The notes beneath the pieces are model-generated. The model saw only the letters and a list, made by a program, of their open reading frames with translations. It ran no database searches and was not told the DNA's origin. The translations under genes and the position numbers were made by a program. From Rutidosis leptorrhynchoides (lineage: Eukaryota > Streptophyta > Magnoliopsida > Asterales > Asteraceae), in contig NC_092339.1 of assembly GCF_046630445.1 (NCBI RefSeq), positions 311,797,501-311,861,500 on the forward strand: 64,000 nt of DNA, read 5' to 3'. The number at the start of each line of letters is the position of its first letter. The first letter of the stretch is position 1. Positions 35,086 to 45,248 of this stretch are shown piece by piece.

Positions 35086-35762
35086 ATGTTGAGAAGGATG
35101 CTATCAAGGAATTACTCAAGAAAAAGGTAAATTTCTACACCTAAACACCATTTAATCCGAAAATTAGTGTTCTTGAGCAAATTTATACCCAATTCAATTT
35201 TGATGCTTTTTAGTGTAATTATACTTAAATTGCTTATGTATTGTGCTTGTATAACCTAGATTGATGCTATTTAACATGATTAGAAGCCTTAAACTTCAAA
35301 TTTTGAGTAATCTAGGGTTTGTGTTCTTGAGCAATTTGGGGCTTTTTGATATAAACAGGTTATGGCCGATTTTTGTCATGAATTATTGCTAAATTAAGTA
35401 GTGTAACATGTTTAGGTAGTTAATTGATCCAAACTTTGAGCCTAAACATGATTTTTGAGAATTAAAGTGGACTTTTTCAAGTCTAAAATTCATGAACTTG
35501 ATTTTTAAGAGATAATGCTATTTGAAACTTGTTTAATTGCTAATAATGATTATTTTGACATGTTATTTGAGTTGAATGCTTATGAACTTGGCGAACATTT
35601 TCGTATCTGCTTATTTGAAAAAGTGTAGATTTGATAAAAATATGAAAATGAGCATAAGTTTGATATAAATTGAACATGTCATTGTAATTATTTTGCTTGA
35701 TGATTTTGCTGACACTAATGCATATTTGGATGCACAAAAATTGTGTTTGATGTGTTTTGCAG
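35086..35762 (+). other. Candidate first exon and intron of the env-like gene in element E
   Basis: A short open stretch from the ATG at 35086 (MLRRMLSRNYSRK) meets a GTAAAT donor at 35127. A 636-base AT-rich intron-like region then ends in TGTGTTTTGCAG at 35762. The same arrangement is present in F (about 56158-56834). Env-like frames downstream of pol are thought to be expressed from spliced RNA, and this fits. Transcript evidence is lacking. Confidence 0.5.
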
Positions 35763-37099
35763 ACTGAAAGGGGTGAATCTTCATCCCAAGCTCGCATTGC
35801 TCCTCCTGAGAATGCGAAACAACAGGATGTTGATAACCATTACAAACAAGATATACCTCATCCAGTTATGACATTTTCAGATATGCACGTAGAAAATTTG
35901 CACCCGAACTTGAGATTAGACAGACGTTGGATAGATTATCCAAAATACCAAAGGAGCTTGCACACTCTTCATTCTAAAGCTGTTGAAGTACCTAGGATCA
36001 TAGAATGGGAACCGTTAGAAGCCGTAGAATTGGCCGAGCCAATTAGAGAATTACTTACACAGAGGTATGGTAATTCTACTTTTAACGATTGGGTACGTTT
36101 ATTCAACATGTGTAGACCTGTATATAAAGTATGGTGTGAAGAATTATTGTGTAGTATAGAAATAAATGATCGGGTAGCTAGTTTAACCGATCGAACTTTT
36201 ATTTGATTTTTGTTAGGAGGTTCGATGCGCCACATGTCTCTACTAGACATGGCTCAGGCCTTACGTATATATACGCCTGAGGAGCTAGCATCTGCCGATT
36301 GTCGAGGGTTGATATTAAATGGTAGAAAGATTGATGAAAATTTTGATACGCATGGTGTATGGAGTCAAATGACTAGCCATCACAGATTTAAAGGGGAAAA
36401 TTACTCTTATTTGGATATAGATAGAGCTGAGTTAAGAGTAATTCACAGGTTTCTAGCGAACTCGATTACACAGCGAGGTAAAAATAAGGAAAAGGTAAAT
36501 GAGCAAGATTTATTTTACCACATGTGTATTCGAGACCCACAAAGCGCTGTAAGTATACCTTATTGTGTGGGTTATTATTTATCAGCTATGGTTAGGGGGA
36601 TGAGACCGTACAGTATAATAGGAGGTGGTATATTTATTACATTAATTGCTGAGTATCTCAATGTGGATATAAGTCGGGGGGGATTATTAATCGAAGAACC
36701 AGAACCCCACGATACAATTGGTTTAAATGTATATCATGGTGCTAAGGTTTTGAAGAGGCGAAATAACGCCGCAGTAGCATATAATGGAAGACATCCACAG
36801 GTTGAGAGAAATCAACAGCCAGGTAATGTGGAAGGGGGAAATGAAATGACAGAAATGCAAAGGTTTATAGCTTCACAAGAGTATGAAAATGCTAGACATC
36901 AAGCATTTGAAGATTGACAAGTTCATCAAAACCACATCATAGCTCATTGCCAACATATAGGTAGAAACTATATTCCTACTCCAAAGCCCGTATTTCCTCC
37001 CTGGTCTATAGAGATCCAACCACCGTATCCTACTTATAACCCAGCTGAAGCATTCTATAACACATACGGTTATGCATGGAACCCCTACTGGTATCAGTA
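35763..37099 (+). pseudogene. Env-like / ATHILA-type frame of element E (broken)
   Basis: Following the TTTTGCAG acceptor, the frame reads TERGESSSQARIAP and then a conserved domain: HPVMTFSDMHVENLHPNLRL, VWCEELLCSIEINDRVASLT, GGSMRHMSLLDMAQALRIYT with PEELASADCRGLILNGR, and YCVGYYLSAMVRGMRPYSII. The combination of a ligand-like LGG...MSL...M...L.IYT segment after pol resembles the plant ATHILA ORF family. No clear signal peptide or transmembrane anchor is visible, so an envelope role is not supported by the sequence. The tail (to about 37099, ending NPYWYQ) is Tyr/Pro/Gln-rich. A few breaks are present. F's copy (56835) is more continuous. Confidence 0.75.
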
Positions 37100-37547
37100 A
37101 CAACCCTAGTTTATTTAGTTTTATTTATTTTATTTTTGTAATGTTACTACATTTAACACTTATGTTGATATTGTAATAGTTTTTATAATTTTCTAACTTT
37201 TATTATTAGATTTTAATAATTTTTGAATGTGGGGTAATATACCAAACTTCAAAAATATGTATATATATGTTTGCAGTTTATCTTATGTACACAACAGGGT
37301 AAAACAACGCATTTTCAAAGACTGGCATTAAGTTCAGCAAAAGCAACTAATTTTGACGACAAGATGCAAAATATATGTGAAATAACAACAAGACGGAATG
37401 AACAAATGATGTGCACCATTTATCATTCAACACAAACAACAATATGTTTGGAAACTTTGATAAAATTTAATCATTTTTCTACGCTAATCACCCTCAATAA
37501 TTTAAATTGTTACTGATTTCTTGCAAATGAGGGCATTGCAAGATCTT

Positions 37548-37562
37548 AAGTGTGGGAAGGGG
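37548..37562 (+). other. Polypurine-tract-like motif 2 of element E
   Basis: AAGTGTGGGAAGGGG, an internal copy of the tract core. F has the same at 58624. Confidence 0.6.
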
Positions 37563-37894
37563 TTAAATTCTTTCGGATTTTAAAATTTTTACTTTATACA
37601 CTTGGTTACCATTAGAAATACTAGTAAAGCAGTAGTTGTATTAGAATCTAGTGCTCTCTGATAACAAAGAACAGCCCTAGTCTTATATACTGACTATCCA
37701 ATTCTAGTAAAATTTTTCAAAATTTTCAATTAAATGAACTCAAAATCATGTTTATACATATTTATGAACGATAAAACTAGGTGTTAACACCGAAATTATT
37801 GTTACCTCGGAAAGGACATAAATTGAGAAACAAACCAAAATGTTAGAATTCATTTAAAATGGAATAGAGGACAATAAAAAGGAAAATAAAAGCC

Positions 37895-37909
37895 AAGTGT
37901 GGGAAAATT
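37895..37909 (+). other. Polypurine-tract-like motif 3 of element E
   Basis: AAGTGTGGGAAAATT, an internal copy preceded by a purine-rich stretch (AAAAAGGAAAATAAAAG). F has the same at 58971. Confidence 0.6.
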
Positions 37910-38016
37910 TACCAAGTTACCTTAAACATATGTCACATATTTCTGTAACAAATAATTGAAGATACTTTTGTTTTGGACTAATCTAATCTGTTTTACCCGA
38001 TGAAAGAAAAGAAGAG

Positions 38017-38223
38017 ATGGATCTACACGATGAATCAATTCCATCATTAAAAGGAAGTAAAGTCTTCCGAAAGAGAAACACGCTTCTTGATTTAGGTCAT
38101 GAAGTTGTCGTCCAGACCAGCTGTAGGTTGACGAAAACCCTAGAAAAGTCATCTCTAAAATTAGCAGGAAATCTACGGACCTCATCATCAAACAGGGTCG
38201 CCAAGTGGTCAGACTTATCCTAA
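38017..38223 (+). CDS. Small conserved frame in the 3' region of element E
   Basis: A 68-codon frame, MDLHDESIPSLKGSKVFRKR at the start and KWSDLS at the end, is matched by an equally long frame in F (59091-59297). There are about eight substitutions, several non-conservative. Basic, with no motif I recognise. Equal length in two copies is suggestive but may reflect recent common origin. Confidence 0.3.
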   Translation: MDLHDESIPSLKGSKVFRKRNTLLDLGHEVVVQTSCRLTKTLEKSSLKLAGNLRTSSSNRVAKWSDLS

Positions 38224-39170
38224 CCATGAGAAGGATTTATCTCGTATAATAGGGGGCACCGTACAAATTAGCTTGATAAGACTAATGAATCAGATCCCCA
38301 GAAAGGATAATCTCCTTAAAGATCAAAAATCAGCTTTTAAGACTGATATTACTCAATCCTAGAGATTGACCTTAAAGATTGAGAATTACAAACTCATGGA
38401 ATTCGATGATATCTAAACTCGAGCTTGAACGAGAAAATATTTTGATCAAAATTACAAACCGATTTGTTTTCTGAAAACCCATTTTCAATGCGTTCATTAC
38501 CATTGAACGTAAAATCCTAGGAATTCACCTGGAATTCATTAGGTCACCTGAACCAAATCGGGTGTCAACCGTAAGAACGGTGGTTGCATAGCATGGTCAA
38601 AGACAGGACCTTGTGCCAGACCGAAAAATTATAAGGGTGAGCTTTACTATTGCTCCTACCAAGGATAGTAATTGTATCCGACAAGTTATAGACCATAATT
38701 AAAAGCATGTCAGGGGACATTGCCTTTACAGTTGCTTGTTCAATGCTTTCCTTTACAACCAGACGGTAATTTATCGAAAGGTAATATACGGAGCAAGTAT
38801 ACTGAACGTGTTGCTTTCCCAATACAAGGTTAGCAAGTGGGTGACACAAAACCACAAGTTTTGAGCTTAAAATTTCAAATATGAAACCCACCAAACCCAC
38901 AAAAAGAATTTGCAAACACCGGTGAAGGGTTATTCCGGAAAACTTATCTAGGGTAAAAGCTAGATTTAATTTTCAAAAGATCAAATGTTTTCATAAAGAT
39001 CCAATTTTCTTAATGGATCTAAATTTTCATAAGTCATGTGAGACTGTAAACCACATCGTTACTACCATTGTTTATACCGCCGTATATAAATCACTGATGT
39101 ACAAAGTGTGAAGAATAAAGAAGTGATTCTAGTATTTCAAGACTATATTGCTTGAGGACAAGCAACGCTC

Positions 39171-39185
39171 AAGTGTGGGAATATT
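39171..39185 (+). other. Polypurine tract of element E
   Basis: AAGTGTGGGAATATT abuts the 3' LTR, the expected place for the plus-strand primer. Three similar motifs lie upstream in the element. Confidence 0.8.
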
Positions 39186-41149
39186 TGATAATGCTAAAAA
39201 CGAACATATATTTCATAGCATTATTCCTCAAGAAAGACAAGCTTTTAGTTGTAATTGTTCTATTTACAAGTGATATTCGTTTAAATAATAAAAGGTGAAG
39301 ACAAAAGACTGATTCGACGAATTGAAGACGCAAACGACCAAAAAGCTCAAAAGTACAAAACACAATCAAAGAGGTTCCAATTATTGATAAGAAACATCTC
39401 GAAATTACAAGAGTACAAGATTCAAAACGCAAAGTACAAGATATTAAATTGTACGCAAGGACGTTCGAAAATCCAGAACCGGGACCAAAGTCAACTCTCA
39501 ACGCTTGACGCAACAGACTAAAAATTACAAGTTAACTATGTATATAAATATAATATAATATATAATTAATTATATAAATTATATATATATATATATTATA
39601 TTTATATAATAAACCGTCGGCAAAGAAGATCCAAACTTGTGTGAGTTGTAAAAGCAAACTCCGCGAGTTGCGGAGTTTGTAGTGAAAAAACACCGCGACT
39701 CGCGGAGCCTCCCTGGACAAAAATGCCTATAAAAGCCAGCGCAATTCGACGTTTTAAATATCCATATATCCATCCTCTCTATCTATATACGTAAATATAT
39801 ATATATATATATATAATTTATATTTATATTTTAATTTTAATTTTAATTTTAATTTTAATTTCTAATAATAAGGGTATGTTAGCGAATGTTGTAAGGGTGT
39901 AAGTCGAAATTCTGTCCGTGTAACGCTACGCTATTTTTAATCATTGTAAGTTATGTTCAACCTTTTTAATTTAATGTCTCGTAGCTAAGTTATTATTATG
40001 CTTATTTAATCCAAAGTAATCATGATGTTGGGCTAATTTCTAAAATTGGGTAATTGGGCTTTGTACCATAATTGGGGTTTGGACAAAAGAACGACACTTG
40101 TGGAAATTAGACTATGGGCTATTAATGGGCTTTATATTTGTTTAACTAAATGATAGTTTGTTAATTTTAATATAAAGATTTACAATTGGACGTCCCTATA
40201 AATAACCATATACACTCGATCGGACACGATGGGCGGGGTATTTATATGTACGAATAATCGTTCATTTAACCGGACACGGGAATGGATTAATAGTCACTAG
40301 AATTATTAAAACATGGGTGAAATTATGTACAAGGATACTTGGCATAATTGAAAACAAAGTATTAAAACCTTGTTACAGTTTAAGTCCCCAATTAGTTGGA
40401 ATATTTAACTTCGGGTATAAGGATAATTTGACGAGGACACTCGCATTTTATATTTATGACTGATGGACTGTTATGGACAAAAATCAGACGGACATATTGA
40501 ATAATCCAGGACAAAGGACAATTAACCCATGGGCATAAAACTAAAATCAACACGTCAAACATCATGATTACGGAAGTTTAAATAAGCATAATTATTTTAT
40601 TTCATATTTAATTTCCTTTATTTTATATTTAATTGCACTTCTAATTATCGTACTTTTTATTTATTGTTATTTAATTGCACTTTTAATTATCGTACTTTTA
40701 TCGCAATTTTATTTTATCGCACTTTTATTTATCGCAATTTCCTTATCGTTATTTACTTTACGCTTTAAATTAAGTTATATTTATTTTTATTATTTTACAT
40801 TAGGTTTTAACTGTGACTAAAGTTTTTAAAATCGACAAACCGGTCAATAATCAGTAAAAATCCCCTTTTTATAATAATAATATTACTTATATATATATAT
40901 TTGTATTTTTATAAATTAAAACTAATATAGCGTTAAGCTTTGGTTAAAGATTTTTCCCTGTGGAACGAACCGGACTTACTAAAAACTACACTACTGTACG
41001 ATTAGGTACACTGCCTATAAGTGTTGTAGCAAGGTTTAAGTATATCCATTCTATAAATAAATAAATATCTTGTGTAAAATTGTATCGTATTTAATAGTAT
41101 TTCCTAGTAAAATTTTATAGCTACTTCATATACACCTCGCATAACATCA
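39186..41149 (+). repeat. 3' LTR of element E
   Basis: This 1,964-bp copy of 20914-22937 has a TATA box at 39727-39735 and the GC palindrome pair at 39655-39710. Some 30 substitutions relative to the 5' copy were noticed by eye. The ATGAC duplication follows. Confidence 0.93.
39655..39710. repeat. Paired GC palindromes, element E 3' LTR
   Basis: Copy of the 21382-21436 pair, again directly upstream of a TATA box. Confidence 0.85.
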
Positions 41150-41154
41150 ATGAC

Positions 41155-41820
41155 AACCTGAGGAAGATGGGTTGATTCCAATATAAGTTCGAGCAAAACT
41201 ATGGTCTTTTTTTTATGTTAACACAGCTTTTCATTTCAGGTAAAAATTGAATCAAACAAAAGGTGGCTAAATGGGCAGGTTGGTGACGGGTCGGGTCATA
41301 ACAGGGAGTTTTCGTTTGTTATGACATGTCCTAATACTACATTTTCTTCAAGACTTTTAACATTTGTGAAAATATGATGTATCGAATAACATTACAATTA
41401 TCAATAACATTAGAAGTTTAACACAAGTAGTTAAAACTTAAAGCGAATTAGGATGTTTTATACATTAATCTCTTTTTTTTTCTATAACATAGGAGGGCAG
41501 TAGAATTTAGAAAGGTAATGTGACAATGAAGTTTATTCAGAGTCAACTGTAGCTCAAATGAAAATTTAAACATGTTCGTGTTAATGTTATCTCACTTAAT
41601 ACGTGTGTATACATGCAATGTTTAATATTCTACACAATGCCGTTGCACATAATGTATAACAATCTAGAGTAATGATTTGAGTAGCAACGAAGCAGTGTAT
41701 GTCTATATGCATAGCAATTTTGCGACCTAATTCGGATAATACCAGCTACAAAAACATACCTAGCTATTTTGTACATAACTGATACTCCACATATGTACTG
41801 AACAACATATATTCAAAAGA
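41155..41820. other. Unassigned flank between E and the Helitron end
   Basis: The right flank of E's target. The interrupted exon-like frame ends at a TGA near 41158, and a TTTCATTTCAG acceptor-like site lies near 41239. No further gene is recognised. Confidence 0.35.
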
Positions 41821-41854
41821 CACCGCCGCAACGCGCAGTCTGGATTTTTCTAGT
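41821..41854 (+). mobile_element. Probable Helitron 3' terminus
   Basis: A GC-rich near-hairpin (CACCGCCGCAACGCGCAGT) is followed after about 12 bases by CTAGT and then T, the layout of plant Helitron 3' ends (hairpin, short spacer, CTRRT, insertion at A/T). The stem is imperfect. No matching 5' TC start was found in the window, so the extent of the element is unknown. It may include the exon-like stretches at 20573-20913. Confidence 0.5.
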
Positions 41855-42163
41855 TAAAACAAAAATACGCAATTAAATAACATCTTTATCTTTATTATAT
41901 TATATTATATTTTTTTTTTCGTTTACTATCCAATTTTACCCAATTAACCTATGCATCTTGCAATATTTGTACATACATCTATCATGTACTACTAATGTGT
42001 ACACTATGTTAATTACATAAGAATAGGGCAATACGAACCAAAATAAAAAAAATCTGGCATATAATGTAATATTTTAAATTCGCTAAAATTAACTAAATGA
42101 ACACATCATTAACCTTACATTATCATAACTTCGCTATAAGCTCTTAGAACAAACTCAAACAGA
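41855..42163. other. Unassigned AT-rich sequence
   Basis: AT-rich DNA with TTATA repeats near 41895-41910. No frame or repeat end is recognised. Confidence 0.4.
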
Positions 42164-42305
42164 AGTTGTGATGTGGTTCAGCGGTTGGTGGCATGCCTCC
42201 TTTAGAGGAGGTAAGGAGTTTCGACCCCCGTTGACTTATTAACCCACAATTTCATCCTTGCCATGAAGTTCTACCCATGACACATTTTTCACATCACGTT
42301 GGTTA
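42164..42305 (+). mobile_element. SINE-like or tRNA-like sequence
   Basis: An A-box-like TGGTTCAGCGG (42174-42184) and a B-box-like GTTTCGACCCC (42218-42228) are 44 bases apart, as in tRNA-derived SINE heads. The pieces between them (GGCATGCCTCC...GGAGG) can pair. Neither a clear tail nor flanking duplications were found. It abuts the end of element G. It could instead be a tRNA pseudogene. Confidence 0.4.
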
Positions 42306-42308
42306 AGA

Positions 42309-42666
42309 TGTTGAATAATAACTAGCTTTTAGTTATGTTAGATTGTTAGTAGTAAGTTTTATTTAATTAATTAGTTAGCTTTAAATTGGTAAATTAGTTA
42401 ATTACTTGTTTGGTAATTTATTATGATAGGTCAGATCATGTTGAGATTAGAAGAAAAGACAAGTTAGAATAAGATTCGGTAAAGATGAAGGAGACTCGGT
42501 ATGAGAGAGAATCAATAAGATTTACATTCCACAGCTTCTAGAACTCATTTACAATGCAATGGCTATCTAATTAGGACTACTTACGTTCCTTATATAGCCC
42601 TCTTCTAAGGAACAATCATTTAAGCTTATTTCACATTAATACTATATAACTTCGGGGTCCTAAAAA
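42309..42666 (-). repeat. Probable 3' LTR of element G
   Basis: On the minus strand it begins near TTTTTAGGACCCCG after the purine tract, contains GGGCTATATAAGG (complement of 42588-42600) as a TATA box, and ends TTATTCAACA. The partner LTR is outside the window, so the exact limits are inferred. Confidence 0.6.
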
Positions 42667-42676
42667 TCTCCCCCTT
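42667..42676 (-). other. Polypurine tract of element G
   Basis: AAGGGGGAGA on the minus strand lies directly before the LTR, the usual Ty1-copia tract. Confidence 0.65.
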
Positions 42677-42716
42677 AGTGTTAAATGTGAACTTTACAAT
42701 ATAATCCTATTTAAAA

Positions 42717-45243
42717 CATCTAAAGGAACTTTGTTCCTCTGAAGTGAACTTTGGATTTGAATCCTTTAAGATTCTCATATCTTCGTATGTTCACTCTTGT
42801 TTTGAGACGACTCTTCAATCTCGTGAGAATGTATTTGATAATCTCATTATCTTCAGTTGAATAGCAGTTATTGATCAGTCTCCATCTTAAGTATTTGAAG
42901 GCATACATCAACGTTCCGTCTGAGTATCTTCTGAAATCTGAGACTCTGATAAAGACCTTTGTATAGTGAGAATTGACAAATACAAACCCATATGGATAGT
43001 CACTTACTTCAAGTAAGGACATATATCTTAGCTCTTTAATCACTTGATTTGGTGGTTTGATTCCGAGCTTTTTGTGTCCAGATTCTAACCCCATCTGAAA
43101 GTCATGAACAGACATCCATCTCATGGAGTCAAGAATAAATCTGTAGACTGCCTTCATCGCAGTAGCATGATAAGTTGTTGTAGATTCATTCAAGTCAATC
43201 AAGTAATTGTAGATGAAAATAATGTCGTCCATCTTCAGTTTATCAAAATCCGCTTCTGAGAACTGATAATTCTCGTCATCCATTCTTGTTACTTGAAACA
43301 TCGGAATCTTTACTCCATCCTTATTAATCATCAAAACCTTATTAATGCTTTTGATCTCTGAATTTCGCTGTTCTTGAAGTTTCTCTTCTTTCTTCAATTT
43401 GAATTTGTCGCGAACACTCAGATAAGCTTTGAGATATTCCGGATTCTTATGATATTTTCATGCACCCAGAACACTCATTGATGCAGAAAGGACGAGATCA
43501 GAATCAGCATAAATTTTATAAGCTTGTTGTTCAATGAATGGTGAACGAAGAATCATTTTCTCTTCATCCTCACTCAGTTGGAAATCAGCATCACGCTCAA
43601 GAACAATCTCTGCAATTTGAAATAGAACATTCAGATCAGGAGGAGTCGTAGTATCTTCCTTGCCATTAGAGAAAATCTGCTTTTCAAAGTGTATCCCAAA
43701 TTCATCGGTTGGAGATGTTAAATTGACAAATTGATGTTCATTGAATTCAATGGCGACACTGGACGACCCCTTCAAAATATCGTCAATATTATCAAAATTT
43801 TGATTGCTCTCTTGAACTGACTTATTCTCTGATTGATCAGCTGAATCCATAATCATTAGCATTCCTGAGTCACCCTCTCTCTGACCTTCCGATTCATCTA
43901 GAAAACTCTCACATTGGATTTCCTTAATTTCATCACTTTCAGAATCAGATATATCAACAACATCGTGATCCTTATGTTGACTAGATGAACCAGCTTCATG
44001 AGTTAATCTTTGAAAACCACTGGACCGATAACCACCTTGTCTATTCTCCCCCTAATGAAGATGTCGGGATCGAAATCATCATGATCAGGCATGTGAATTG
44101 GTCTAGGTGACTTGCATGGAGATAAAGGATATAATACTCTTGCTTGCTCAAGATAAATCATCATAGTCTCGCGAACTTCATCAAGATAAGTTCGTTTAGC
44201 AAACTCAGCAAAATATAGTTCCTCCACCTCATTGTCAGAGAGATATCTTAATCCATATCTATTCGAAATCCGAGAAGGTGACCCATTTGGTGAAACAACA
44301 GTGTAACCATGAACAACATCAACATCAACAGCAACTGTTGAAGGCGATGTCGGTGGAAGTGTTTGATTTGCCGTGAGGGCAGGTAAGGATAGACGTGCGG
44401 TATTATTCTTATATGTGGGGCTGTACATACTACTAGTCAGATTCGTGATATCCCCTTCTGATGGAGGTTGGGTAACAACCGGAGTTGTCACGGGCAAAGT
44501 TTCTTTCGAAGCATCCGCCTCCATGACTTTAGTCTCATGGGACTCTGACAAAGTAGTAGAACTACTCGTCGGTTTAGTTCTCGTAGAGATATTACTATCT
44601 CTGACTCCTGAAATCATTGATATACCATGAGGTGGCACATCTCTTTCAGTTAACGACTCTTCCTCCAGACCCCGAGATTCAGAATCCGGAAGAGAAGTGG
44701 TTTGAACCAATGGATCACTTTCATGAACCAAGGGATCAGTCTGCTGGAAGTATGATAAATATCTCGAAGGATTGTCATGTTGACTCGTTTCCATGGGACG
44801 CGACAGATCTCCTTCATCAAGATAAGCCGGACCTCGAGACCCTGTTGTAAATTGAGGCACAGGAGGATCTCCAGCCGATACGCAGGGTGCCTTTTCAAGA
44901 CTTTTCGGCTCCCCTTCGGCCGTTCTAGACTTCAATGATTGAGTTTTCTCAATTGATTGAGTCAACTCAGACTTTACTGCATAGGAAGACTTTACTTCCT
45001 TAGATGCCGAAGCATCTTGCTGTGTAGGATTTATTATTAAATCCTGTTTAGATTGGATGGGCTTATTGGTCTTTTTACCATCCGTGCATTTAGCTCTCTT
45101 GCCTACCGAAGCTTGCGCTTCATTTAGTGTAGGGCTTACTGTTATTATTGGATGTGATACAGAAATGGGTGAGGGTGACCTAATAGGCTCTAGGTCTTGG
45201 TCCGTATCACCAACGGTTGGAGTAACTGTTTGGCGGACGATAG
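42717..45243 (-). pseudogene. Uncharacterised large protein, C-terminal part (possible third frame of element G)
   Basis: Three minus-strand frames (44965-44003, 43862-43458 and 43397-42720) cover this stretch. The first is Ser/Thr/Pro-rich and looks disordered, with a more ordered end (NRYGLRYLSDNEVEELYFAE). The second is acidic. The third holds a compact domain (MFQVTRMDDENYQFSEADFD, KLKMDDIIFIYNYLIDLNES, ending with a basic tail). The domain resembles large unnamed proteins I remember from daisy-family genomes in repeat contexts. No enzyme motif is seen. Element F interrupts the protein at 45249. Function unknown; an env-like third frame of a copia element is one possibility, a host-derived gene another. 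Confidence 0.5.
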
Positions 45244-45248
45244 GTGTC

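Larger units (their letters stand above)
37100..39170 (+). other. 3' untranslated region of element E
   Basis: About 2.1 kb contains two more copies of the polypurine-tract-like motif (37548-37562 and 37895-37909) and a 68-codon frame (38017-38223) that recurs at the same length in F (59091). No known gene is visible. Long 3' regions are usual in Athila elements. Confidence 0.6.
20914..41149 (+). mobile_element. Element E: Ty3/gypsy Athila-lineage LTR retrotransposon, broken
   Basis: E has LTRs of 2,024 and 1,964 bp and perfect ATGAC duplications (20909-20913 and 41150-41154). The order on the plus strand is: 5' LTR, TGGCGCC-type primer-binding site, long AT-rich leader, gag, protease, reverse transcriptase, RNase H, integrase, a small zinc-motif frame, an env-like ATHILA-type frame, a 2.2-kb 3' region, polypurine tract, 3' LTR. 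Gag is interrupted by solo LTR D. The LTRs differ by about 1.5% by eye plus AT-repeat length, suggesting roughly 0.6 million years. It has several breaks besides D. It is a close relative of F. Confidence 0.92.

Noticed and set aside
35763-37099. Env-like frame as a true retroviral envelope
   Set aside because: No signal peptide, fusion peptide or membrane anchor is visible. Kept only as an ATHILA-type frame named for its position.
44373-44850. Plus-strand frames of 77-85 codons opposite the G protein
   Set aside because: Antisense shadows of the Ser/Thr/Pro-rich minus-strand frame, with no domain.
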